From positions 1 to 8,090 of the forward strand of contig CAISOQ010000129.1 in NCBI GenBank assembly GCA_903887095.1: a DNA stretch of 8,090 nt, read 5' to 3'. Source of the stretch: an uncultured Flavobacteriia bacterium. Its GTDB lineage: Bacteria > Bacteroidota > Bacteroidia > Flavobacteriales_D > Crocinitomicaceae. A program made the position numbers and the translations under genes. Below are positions 1 through 7,156 of the stretch, piece by piece. Numbering within the stretch: position 1 is the stretch's first letter; the number at the start of each line of letters is the position of its first letter. A model generated the notes under the pieces. That model had not been told where the DNA came from and did not search any database. It saw nothing but the letters and a program-made list of their open reading frames with translations.

Positions 1-1
1 A

Positions 2-676
2 TGTGCTTCAGGAAAAGCAGAAGATTTGAATCGAACGGATGAAATCGCTTGCGAGGTTCTAGAGGAAATGATGAAAAATAGTCCTGTAGAAATTCAACAG
101 CAAATGGCGGACAATATTCAGTGGATAAAAGGGGCACAACAAAATAAATTGGTTGTTGGATCTCAAGCGAGAATCTTATATGCAGATGCTGAAGGTAGAA
201 TGCGCATAGCTGAAGCATTTAATAATGCGATCAAAAATGGAGAAATTGGTCCTGTCATATTAGGAAGAGATCATCATGATGTTTCGGGAACAGATTCCCC
301 GTACAGAGAAACTTCAAATATCTATGACGGGTCGAGGTTTACGGCTGACATGGCCATACAGAATGTTATTGGGGATAGTTTTCGAGGTGCAACTTGGGTT
401 TCAATTCACAATGGCGGTGGAGTAGGTTGGGGCGAGGTAATCAATGGTGGATTTGGTATGCTCATAGATGGCACAGCAGAGGCAGATCGTAGGTTAAAAA
501 TGATGCTTCATTGGGATGTAAACAATGGAATTGCAAGAAGAAGCTGGGCGAGAAATGAAGGTGCTGTTTTTGCAATCAAAAGGGCAATGGAAGTTGAACC
601 ACGCCTAAAAGTGACCATACCTGAGTTGGTGGATGATCAAATTGTAGAAGAAGCTTTTTCGAAAATAGTAGGTTAA
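2..676 (+). CDS. hutU: Urocanate hydratase (urocanase), C-terminal part, 5' end outside window
   Basis: Urocanase adds water to urocanate to give imidazolonepropionate, the second step of histidine degradation, in the cytosol with tightly bound NAD+. The reading frame is open from base 2 to the TAA at 674-676 (224 residues), so this is the end of a longer protein; the TTG at 26 is internal. Recognisable urocanase C-terminal blocks follow in order: GSQARILYADAEGR (158-199), GRDHHDVSGTDSPYRET, then GATWVSIHNGGGVGWG and the DGTAEADRRL region. These line up from memory with GRDHLD..SPYRET and WVSIHNGGGVG of human and Pseudomonas enzymes. The block matching the classical signature (QGLPARICW) reads SQARILY, so the usual Cys is Leu. 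The wording is that of the long Bacteroidota-type enzymes (about 660-680 residues, from memory). It converges on the helicase gene and their stop codons overlap. Identity is sure; activity of this subfamily is assumed from the name. Confidence 0.93.
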   Translation, partial: CASGKAEDLNRTDEIACEVLEEMMKNSPVEIQQQMADNIQWIKGAQQNKLVVGSQARILYADAEGRMRIAEAFNNAIKNGEIGPVILGRDHHDVSGTDSPYRETSNIYDGSRFTADMAIQNVIGDSFRGATWVSIHNGGGVGWGEVINGGFGMLIDGTAEADRRLKMMLHWDVNNGIARRSWARNEGAVFAIKRAMEVEPRLKVTIPELVDDQIVEEAFSKIVG

Positions 677-3600
677 TTTAGTCCAATCATTTCTTTCGAT
701 TGGGTGTAATATAAAAATCCTCTAACAGCGGGAAGTTCCATCTCTTGCAAGGTTAACACATATTCTTGTAATTGGTCAAAGTCTTTTTCTTTTCTGGTGC
801 CCGTTTTAAAATCGATAACGATGGTCTCCCCGTCTTTGAAAATGATTTTATCAGGACGTTTTAAGGAGTCCCGTCCCAGAATAATTGATTGTTCAGAAAG
901 GATTTCTTTCGCGCCGTTCAACATTCCAGTATATAGTTCAGAGGAAAGAAGCTGTTCAATGTCGAGTTGTAATTGATTTTGTAATTCAGCTTCAATTTGG
1001 CCTTCGGCACAAAGCGCATTTAAGACAGCTTCAATTTCATTTTGATTGTGAATTTTTGAAACAGCGATGTGAAACTGATTTCCAAGACGTTGCTCCTTTG
1101 AAAGCTTATCATCATCGTCGGGTAAACCTTTGTCCATAATGGAAATATCAGGAAACCAAAGGTGTTCTGTTTGAGTTGTTGGATTGAAGAAGTTTGATCC
1201 AGAGGATTTTCCGACAACGGCAAGCGCGTTTTGATCTCCCGATTCGAATATAATTCTCCCATTTGCATCTTCAATATCATCATTCATTTTCTTGAAGGTT
1301 TCATGGGCTAAGCGACCAAATTTTTTTCCTTGAAAATAGTTGAAAACATAGAGACGTTGCTCAGGCCTTGTGAAACCAACATAACACTGATTAACTTTAT
1401 CGGTTAATATTTGTCCAAGTTCAAACTGATTGAATGAACGAATTTCCTCCATGTTACTCGATCCTGATAAAGTTGAGTACAGAATATAGTCATCGATTTC
1501 AACTAAAAAGCGGGTGCCAGGACGAATTCCAATATCGAAATTTAAGAATGGTAGAATGACCACCGGGAACTCTAATCCTTTCGATTTATGAATAGTCATG
1601 ATTTTAACAGCATCATCACTCTCCGGCAATTGAATGGCCAATCTGTGTTTCTGAGCATTGTAATGATCTAAGAAATTTTTCAGATCTGGACCCTTGACTT
1701 GTTCGAACTCATGTGCAAAATCTGCAAAATGATGTAGGTAAGGATTTTTTAATTCGTCCCAGTTCATGATTTGATAGAATGATTGGACCAGATCATAAAG
1801 CGTTTCATACTTGTAGAAGAAAGATGCTTTATCACCAAAAAAATCCTTAATGAATCGCTCGTCATCAAAATAGGTCCTGTCTCTGCCGCTAGCATCTTTA
1901 AAGGTTGACATGTAACTGCGGTAAGTGTCAAATGTTCCTAGTTTATTCAAGCGAAAATAAAGCTCTGCAAATTTTTTCTTTTCACTCTGAATAGATGGAT
2001 TCAAACGGCGTTTCAGGTAGGAAAGAATTAACTTAACTTTCACTTCGTTTTGCACCAGAAGAGATTCTGCTGAGACGACTTTGTACTTTTCATTTGTTAG
2101 CCCCATCGCCCATTTGTTTGCTCTGTGGTTGGTGTCACTCAAAATACAGATGTCACCATAATTGAACCCTTTGGCTTTGCATTCTTCAATTTTTTCGATA
2201 ATCAAAGGCACAAGTTCTTCATCTCCCAAAGGAGTTTCTTGGGATGTAATTTGAACGTATCCGGCTTTAGTTGACATCGGATTTTGTCGGATGGAGGCAT
2301 AAAATTCCTGAGTAGTGGGTGCCAGTTTTGTTTTTAATTGTTCGAAAAAAGTATTGTTGAAATTAACGACTACTTCTGAAGAACGATAATTTTCCATTAG
2401 CGGTGAGACCATTCCCATTTGATTGAAAAAGGCTGAGTTACTTGTCGTAGTTGGATCTTTTTCAGGGTTGTAAATAGCGGGTAGAGCCACGAATTGTTCT
2501 GCAACACCATTTTTAAAACGATAGATGGATTGCTTTGGATCCCCAACGATGAGGTTCTTTTGATTGTTTGAAAGTGATTCATGCACAAGAGGGACCATGT
2601 TCAACCATTGTAGTCTGGAAGTGTCTTGAAATTCATCCAAAAGAAAATTTTTAAATCGAGTACCCAATCGTTCGTAAATGAAAGGCGCTTTTTCATCCCT
2701 TACCAAAGAAGAAATGAGTTTGTTAAATTCTGATATCCGGATGAGCTGTTCATCTTTTTTTACAGTGTCAAGCGAACGTGCCATATACTGTAACAAGGCC
2801 ATGTTGTAAAAATTCTTTAAGAACGCCTTCCCAACAGTAATACTTGATAGAAGTGTTTCAAATGAACTTTGCAGTGAAAGTATAGACCTTTTTAGTTCAT
2901 CCGGAAATTCACGACCTGCTGGGGTTGCGTTTGTAGCATAGTCGATAATAGTTGGTGTAAACAATTTAGTTGGAAAGGAATCAACCTCAGCAAGTTTCTC
3001 AATGGGTTTAGTGGTTTTTGACATTCCAGGAAAATTCTTTTCTGGAATAGCGAGTCGAACATAAAGATCATAAACATCCTTGCACTGTGACAAAAAGTGC
3101 TGTTCTTGGTCCCCTAAAAGTGATCGCAAGTCTTTACGTCTTTGCGAGGAAAAATCCATTTCCATTAATTTATTAATCAATGGCTGGTCCTTTTCCTTTG
3201 CCAGAATAGATCCGAAATCAATCAATTGATCTCTAAAGTCCCAACGTTCGCCTTCCTCAATGTTGTCTTTTGCATAGGCGATCATTAAATCGGTTAAAGA
3301 TTCAAGATCTTTTTTTCCCAATTGACTCATTAACATGTCCACCACTTGCTCGATTACCTCTGACTCATTTAGAATCACATCAAATTCTGCTGGCAAATCG
3401 AGATCGCGGCTGAAGGAACGAATTAATTTCAAATTGAACTTGTCAATTGTCATTACATGAAAATCTTCGTAACGATGCAAAATTCCTTTTAAAGAAATTC
3501 GCGCTCTTTCGTGCGCCTCTATTGGGCTTATTCCCAGTGTTTTTGATAAGTCAGTTGCATATTCTTCCGAACTTTTTCCAAATTTATCTGGGTAACTTAA

Positions 3601-3801
3601 TTCGTCCAATTTTTGAACAATCCGATTTTTCATTTCAATCGCCGCCTTATTGGTAAATGTCATTGCTAATATTTTCGCAAAACGGGATGTGTCGGCGCTT
3701 TCACCAATTAAAATGAGTAGGTATTCTCTTACCAGATTGTATGTTTTGCCGCTGCCCGCTGAGGCATTTAACACTTTTAAAGGTTTTTGATCGTTGCTCA
3801 T
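673..3801 (-). CDS. UvrD/Rep-type helicase with C-terminal PD-(D/E)XK nuclease (RecB/AddA-like)
   Basis: A superfamily 1A 3'-5' DNA helicase fused to a nuclease, expected to resect double-strand breaks for recombination. Helicase motifs are complete: Walker A ASAGSGKT (13-20), motif Ia LAMTFTNKAA (45-54), Walker B LLDEFQD (387-393), motif III VGDPKQSIYRFKNG (419-432), motif IV NYRSS (471-475), motif V TIHKSKGLEF (736-745) and motif VI VGFTRPEQRLY (808-818). As in RecB, there is no Q-motif before Walker A. The C-terminal nuclease shows GNQFH (H911), E969, RPDKIIF (D983), VIDFKTG (D997, K999) and QLQEY (Q1010, Y1014), the full RecB-family catalytic set, so both activities look intact. At 1042 residues it is shorter than Bacillus AddA (about 1230) and usual for Bacteroidota forms, as I recall. 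The ATG at 3801-3799 lies just ahead of the Walker A region and needs no extension; no Shine-Dalgarno is visible. No AddB or RecC/RecD gene is adjacent: the gene is divergent from the lipoprotein gene and convergent with hutU. AddA-like is the best label; the partner is not seen, so no symbol is given. Confidence 0.93.
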   Translation of the reverse strand: MSNDQKPLKVLNASAGSGKTYNLVREYLLILIGESADTSRFAKILAMTFTNKAAIEMKNRIVQKLDELSYPDKFGKSSEEYATDLSKTLGISPIEAHERARISLKGILHRYEDFHVMTIDKFNLKLIRSFSRDLDLPAEFDVILNESEVIEQVVDMLMSQLGKKDLESLTDLMIAYAKDNIEEGERWDFRDQLIDFGSILAKEKDQPLINKLMEMDFSSQRRKDLRSLLGDQEQHFLSQCKDVYDLYVRLAIPEKNFPGMSKTTKPIEKLAEVDSFPTKLFTPTIIDYATNATPAGREFPDELKRSILSLQSSFETLLSSITVGKAFLKNFYNMALLQYMARSLDTVKKDEQLIRISEFNKLISSLVRDEKAPFIYERLGTRFKNFLLDEFQDTSRLQWLNMVPLVHESLSNNQKNLIVGDPKQSIYRFKNGVAEQFVALPAIYNPEKDPTTTSNSAFFNQMGMVSPLMENYRSSEVVVNFNNTFFEQLKTKLAPTTQEFYASIRQNPMSTKAGYVQITSQETPLGDEELVPLIIEKIEECKAKGFNYGDICILSDTNHRANKWAMGLTNEKYKVVSAESLLVQNEVKVKLILSYLKRRLNPSIQSEKKKFAELYFRLNKLGTFDTYRSYMSTFKDASGRDRTYFDDERFIKDFFGDKASFFYKYETLYDLVQSFYQIMNWDELKNPYLHHFADFAHEFEQVKGPDLKNFLDHYNAQKHRLAIQLPESDDAVKIMTIHKSKGLEFPVVILPFLNFDIGIRPGTRFLVEIDDYILYSTLSGSSNMEEIRSFNQFELGQILTDKVNQCYVGFTRPEQRLYVFNYFQGKKFGRLAHETFKKMNDDIEDANGRIIFESGDQNALAVVGKSSGSNFFNPTTQTEHLWFPDISIMDKGLPDDDDKLSKEQRLGNQFHIAVSKIHNQNEIEAVLNALCAEGQIEAELQNQLQLDIEQLLSSELYTGMLNGAKEILSEQSIILGRDSLKRPDKIIFKDGETIVIDFKTGTRKEKDFDQLQEYVLTLQEMELPAVRGFLYYTQSKEMIGLN

Positions 3802-3858
3802 GATTATATATACGGGCGAGTTGCTAAAAAATTAAATATAAGTAAAAATTAAATTTTG

Positions 3859-3866
3859 TAAATTTG
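3859..3866 (+). promoter_or_regulatory. Candidate Bacteroidota -7 promoter box for the MbnP/MbnH-like operon
   Basis: TAAATTTG fits the Bacteroidota -7 consensus TAnnTTTG exactly. It lies only 6 bases before the ATG at 3873, so transcription would start at or next to the start codon. No TTTG is found about 19 bases upstream, where the -33 element should be, so the promoter is half supported. The 71-base divergent region is very A+T-rich, which makes a chance match plausible. Confidence 0.4.
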
Positions 3867-3872
3867 TTTGAG

Positions 3873-4625
3873 ATGAAAAACCTTTTGACCTTGCTGTTTG
3901 CGGCAGTTCTTTTAATGTTAAACTCCTGCAAGGATAAAAGTCCAACTCCTGCTCCTGAGGTTGTTGACCAGCTTCGCATATCTATTCAACCAACTTTTGG
4001 TTCAGCGAATTTGAATTTAGATCAAACCTACACGACGGCTGAAGGATACAATTTACAATACACGGACATTCGGTTTTATGTGACAAGTTTGAAATACAAT
4101 TCCAAGGAACTTTGTCAAGCGGCTCTATTTGATTACCGCCAAAACGGCACTTCGTTTATCACTCAACCAGGTAAACCAGTTGATTTTCCTGCTTTAAGTG
4201 GATTCTTTGGGGTTGATACTGCATATAACCACGATGATCCAACTGTTTGGCCGACTTCTAGTCCGCTAAATATTCTTGTTGCCAATGATATGCATTGGGA
4301 TTGGAATCCCGGGTATATTTTTCTAAAAGTAGAGGCGAAAGTTGATACGTTGAGTGATGGAATTGACAATTTTAACCATTATGTTGTTTTTCACGTTGGT
4401 GGTGATAATTTACTTCAGACAATTAATTTAAGCGGTTACAATTGGTCGCAAGTTAGTCAGGGATTATACCAGCTTCCTTTAAAGTTAGATATGCAGAAAT
4501 TTCTTCAAAATGGAGCTCAAACCATTGATGTAAAAACAGAACATTCTTCGCATTCACTTGCTGGTGAAGAAGCATTAAGTTTGAAAGTAATACAAAACCT
4601 GAGAGATGCTTTATCTCCATTTTAG
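3873..4625 (+). CDS. MbnP-like lipoprotein (putative copper-binding partner of the downstream di-haem enzyme)
   Basis: A 250-residue exported lipoprotein. A signal peptide with a hydrophobic core (residues 4-16) ends in the lipobox LNSC, with Cys19 the lipidated residue, followed by a Pro/Thr linker. The mature part resembles the MbnP family: an early beta strand LRISIQPTFG, then YTDIRFYVTSLKY (63-75), FFGVDTAYNH (111-120), NDMHWDWNPGYIFLKVEA (138-155) and NHYVVFHVGG (168-177). The FYVS-like, GVD..YN, WxWxxGY and FHxGG blocks are what I know as the family pattern. H141, W142, W144, H174, H224 and H227 are candidates for a kynurenine/histidine copper site. In methanotroph MbnP a Trp is oxidised to kynurenine by MbnH; that this happens here is inferred. 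The gene sits 9 bases upstream of a MbnH-like di-haem gene, which strongly supports the call. The ATG at 3873 is preferred to the in-frame TTG at 3864 because MKNLLTLLFAA is a clean signal start and the TTG falls inside the promoter box. Confidence 0.8.
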   Translation: MKNLLTLLFAAVLLMLNSCKDKSPTPAPEVVDQLRISIQPTFGSANLNLDQTYTTAEGYNLQYTDIRFYVTSLKYNSKELCQAALFDYRQNGTSFITQPGKPVDFPALSGFFGVDTAYNHDDPTVWPTSSPLNILVANDMHWDWNPGYIFLKVEAKVDTLSDGIDNFNHYVVFHVGGDNLLQTINLSGYNWSQVSQGLYQLPLKLDMQKFLQNGAQTIDVKTEHSSHSLAGEEALSLKVIQNLRDALSPF

Positions 4626-4634
4626 TCAATATTG

Positions 4635-5711
4635 ATGAAATATCTTTTTGTCATTTTTTGTATTGTTGCAATATTTATATCCTGCAGAAAGGATAAAATA
4701 GGATACACACCGACACCGTATGAGTTAGAAATTCCATCTCATTTTCCGTCGATGATAATTCCTGAAAATAACCCGATGACAAAGGAGGGCGTAAGTCTTG
4801 GAAGAATGCTTTTTTATGAGGAGCGACTGAGCGGTGATAATTCAATGTCTTGCGCCACGTGTCATGCTCCTGAGAATTCATTTACGGATCCAAATCAGTT
4901 TTCAACAGGAATAGATGGTATTGCAGGAACTAGAAATTCAATGGCATTGATTAACCTTGGATGGCAGAAATTCTTTTTTTGGGATGGTCGCGCAAAAAGT
5001 TTGGAAGAGCAAATTTTGGAACCAATCCCGAATCCTATAGAGATGCATCAAAAATGGAAAGATGCTGTATCAAAATTACAGCAAGATGTTGAATACCGCA
5101 ACATGTTCTATAAAGCGTTTGGCGAGGAAGGGATAGATTCAGTTAAGGTTTCAAAAGCGATAGCTCAGTTTATTCGGACAATGATTTCAGGATCATCCAT
5201 GTTCGATGTAATGTATAAATTTGAAAACAGTCTTCCCTTAAATAGTGTTGATCAATCCATACTTTCTTCTATTTCACCGGAAGATTGGGCAGGTTATGAT
5301 TTGTTTAAAAGCTTAAATGGCGCCGATTGCTTGCATTGCCATAGTGGAATTTTAATGCACATTAATAAATTTAGTAACAATGGACTTGACGCAACGTTTA
5401 CTGATTTAGGTAGAGGAGCAATTACAGGCAGTCCGAATGATATGGGAAGATTTAAAATACCTACATTAAGAAATATTGCACTTACAGCGCCTTACATGCA
5501 TGATGGTAGGTTTGGAACTTTGGATGAGGTAATAGAACACTATTCAAGTGAATTGGTCTCAAGTCCAACGATTGATCCACTTATGGAGCATTTGTCCAGT
5601 GGCGGAGTTCAATTGGATAGTCAAGAAAAGTATTTGCTTAAAAAATTTTTAATGACATTGACCGATTATTCCTTTATCAATAATCCTGAATTTCAAGACC
5701 CAAAGAAATAA
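4635..5711 (+). CDS. Di-haem cytochrome c peroxidase family lipoprotein (MbnH/MauG-like)
   Basis: A 358-residue exported di-haem c-type cytochrome of the bacterial cytochrome c peroxidase/MauG superfamily, acting outside the cytoplasmic membrane. The N-terminus MKYLFVIFCIVAIFISC is a signal peptide ending in a slightly off-consensus lipobox (FISC, Cys17). Haem sites are CATCH (73-77) and CLHCH (232-236). Family blocks are EGVSLGRMLFYEERLSGDNS before the first haem, FFFWDGRAKSLEEQ with W116, GRFKIPTLRNIALTAPYMHDGRFGTL (271-296) with M288/H289, and a conserved helical C-terminus. Members either reduce H2O2 with electrons from a cytochrome or, as in MauG and MbnH, use a high-valent di-haem state to modify a protein side chain. 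Placement directly after an MbnP-like gene favours the MbnH role. The gap to the upstream stop is 9 bases with no Shine-Dalgarno, so the two genes are probably co-transcribed. The ATG at 4635 is preferred to the adjacent TTG at 4632. An ordinary peroxidase remains possible. Confidence 0.88.
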   Translation: MKYLFVIFCIVAIFISCRKDKIGYTPTPYELEIPSHFPSMIIPENNPMTKEGVSLGRMLFYEERLSGDNSMSCATCHAPENSFTDPNQFSTGIDGIAGTRNSMALINLGWQKFFFWDGRAKSLEEQILEPIPNPIEMHQKWKDAVSKLQQDVEYRNMFYKAFGEEGIDSVKVSKAIAQFIRTMISGSSMFDVMYKFENSLPLNSVDQSILSSISPEDWAGYDLFKSLNGADCLHCHSGILMHINKFSNNGLDATFTDLGRGAITGSPNDMGRFKIPTLRNIALTAPYMHDGRFGTLDEVIEHYSSELVSSPTIDPLMEHLSSGGVQLDSQEKYLLKKFLMTLTDYSFINNPEFQDPKK

Positions 5712-5716
5712 CATTA

Positions 5717-5724
5717 TATATTTG
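5717..5724 (+). promoter_or_regulatory. Candidate Bacteroidota -7 promoter box for the orphan-protein/WYL unit
   Basis: TATATTTG matches TAnnTTTG exactly and lies 16 bases before the ATG at 5741, implying a very short leader of about 10 bases. There is no TTTG at the ideal 19-base spacing upstream; the nearest similar sequence is TTTC at 5691-5694, with a 22-base spacing. It lies in the 29-base gap after the di-haem gene, so it would separate this unit from the MbnP/MbnH-like unit. Confidence 0.45.
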
Positions 5725-5740
5725 AAGCAATTTTCCGAAT

Positions 5741-7156
5741 ATGATTGACGAAAGACGATTAACAACTGAAGAAAAAGCATTAAAGATTAATCTTACAGCG
5801 GACATTTACGGATGTTTTGCGGAGATTGGAGCAGGTCAGGAAGTGGCAGCGAATTTCTTTAAGGCAGGAGGCAGTTCAGGTACGATTGCTTACACGCAGT
5901 CCGCATATGATATGAAAGTTTCAGATTCCATGTATGGCGAAGCTTCCAGATACGTGTGCGAAGAAAGATTGCTTACCATGCTTGAAACGGAATATGAAAC
6001 CCTAAAATTTCGGTTGCCCGCAAAATATAAAGAGTCACGGTTTTTTGCATTTTGCAATACCGTTGAATCGTTGAATTATCACAAGACAAATCAAGGACAG
6101 GGATGGGTTGGAATTCGATTTCAATTTGACCTAGAAGCTGAACCAAATGATGTGATTCTTCACATAAAAATGCACGATAACAGTCACAAAGCGCAGCAGG
6201 AAGCGCTTGGGATTTTAGGGGTAAATCTTGTTCATGCGTGCTACTTTCATTTTGATGATCTAGATGAGTTTCTAACAAATTTAGTGCACAGACTTCCGCG
6301 TGATCGAATGGAAATTGACATGTTGAGAGTTTCTGGTCCTAATTGTGAAACAACCGATAATAGAATCATTGCTTTGAACCTCGTTAAAAGGGGAATAACT
6401 GATGCAACAATGTTTGATTTATGTGGCAATGTATTGCAACCTGCAACTGCGCTGTATAAAAGAAACATCCTTCTCATGCGAGGACGATTCAGACCAGTAA
6501 CGAAAGTCCATATTGACATGATCGAATCTGGAAAAAAGCAATTTTTGCTGGAAGAAGGGGTGAACGAAGAGGACATGGATGTTGTGTTTGAACTGACGCT
6601 CAAAGATCTTACGGCAGATGGTAAAATTTCTGTAAAAGATTTTGTAGACCGTGCTGAGTTGCTGGGAACCTTGGGTTACACAGTTATGATTTCCAATTAC
6701 CTCAAGCATTATAAAATGATCGATTATTTATCGACTATTGCGAAAGGTAGAAAAATGGGAGTTATTGCTGGGATTTATAACTTACATACAATATTTGACG
6801 AACGATATTATGATAATTTACCAGGTGGACTTCTGGAAGCTTTTGGAAGAGGCTTTGGTCATAACATGAAGTTGTTCGTTTATCCTGCAAATAATGTCGA
6901 TACAGGCGATTTATACGAATTAGATGATCTTCGGGTTCCAAAAAAATTCAATGGGTTAATTACTTTCTTGAAGGACAATAACAAACTGGAAAAGATAAAA
7001 GAATTTGATCACCGCCTGCTTCATATTATGTCTGATGATGTGCTTTCGAAAATCAGAGCAGGTGCCTCCAGTTGGGAAGAAGATGTGCCATTCGAAGTGG
7101 TTAAGGCAATCAAATTCTACGAGTTGTTCGGTTACCATGTCAAAGAAACGGTATAA
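5741..7156 (+). CDS. Conserved protein of unknown function (471 aa)
   Basis: A 471-residue protein that I recognise as a conserved family of Bacteroidota and Cyanobacteria without an established function. The typical N-terminal block is present: KALKINLTADIYGCFAEIG (12-30), AGQEVAANFFKAGGSSGTIA (31-50), a SAYD..VSD.MYG stretch (54-66) and RYVCEERL (70-77). RFFAFCNTVE (100-109), GWVGIRFQ (121-128), an H-K-Q-rich QQEALGILGVNLVHACYF (152-169), RGRFRPVTKVHIDM (247-260) and LGYTVMISNYLKHYKMIDYL (311-330) look equally motif-like. No signal peptide or membrane span is seen, so it is probably cytosolic. From memory, relatives carry conflicting database names such as nicotinate-nucleotide adenylyltransferase and TonB-dependent receptor. 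Neither fits: there is no HxGH nucleotidyltransferase motif, no Walker A, and no barrel or plug. The stop overlaps the start of the WYL gene (TAATG), so the two are translationally coupled. The ATG at 5741 directly precedes the first conserved block. Confidence 0.85.
   Translation: MIDERRLTTEEKALKINLTADIYGCFAEIGAGQEVAANFFKAGGSSGTIAYTQSAYDMKVSDSMYGEASRYVCEERLLTMLETEYETLKFRLPAKYKESRFFAFCNTVESLNYHKTNQGQGWVGIRFQFDLEAEPNDVILHIKMHDNSHKAQQEALGILGVNLVHACYFHFDDLDEFLTNLVHRLPRDRMEIDMLRVSGPNCETTDNRIIALNLVKRGITDATMFDLCGNVLQPATALYKRNILLMRGRFRPVTKVHIDMIESGKKQFLLEEGVNEEDMDVVFELTLKDLTADGKISVKDFVDRAELLGTLGYTVMISNYLKHYKMIDYLSTIAKGRKMGVIAGIYNLHTIFDERYYDNLPGGLLEAFGRGFGHNMKLFVYPANNVDTGDLYELDDLRVPKKFNGLITFLKDNNKLEKIKEFDHRLLHIMSDDVLSKIRAGASSWEEDVPFEVVKAIKFYELFGYHVKETV

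Noticed and set aside
683..703. Inverted repeat CCAATC/GATTGG with a 9-base loop just after the hutU stop, as a possible terminator.
   Set aside because: The stem is only 6 A+T-containing pairs, there is no T tract on the + strand after it, and it lies inside the helicase coding region.
885..1139. Open frame on the + strand inside the 3' part of the helicase gene.
   Set aside because: Its translation looks like an antisense shadow (His/Arg/Gln-rich, no motif) of the conserved nuclease-domain region.
3833..3840. Minus-strand TATATTTA upstream of the helicase ATG, as a possible -7 box.
   Set aside because: It misses the final G of TAnnTTTG, has no -33 TTTG, and the region is so A+T-rich that one mismatch is expected by chance.
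3864..3872. Alternative upstream TTG start for the MbnP-like lipoprotein.
   Set aside because: It adds only three residues before a clean lipoprotein signal peptide and overlaps the promoter box; the ATG at 3873 is the better start.
6247..6603. A 118-codon open frame on the minus strand inside the orphan gene.
   Set aside because: It is Ser/Arg/Phe-rich with no recognisable motif, fully antisense to a well-conserved protein, and has no promoter or ribosome site.
5741..7156. Annotation as nicotinate-nucleotide adenylyltransferase.
   Set aside because: The HxGH motif and the ISxTxxR-type motif of that family are absent; the only similar string, GFGHN near residue 371, does not fit.
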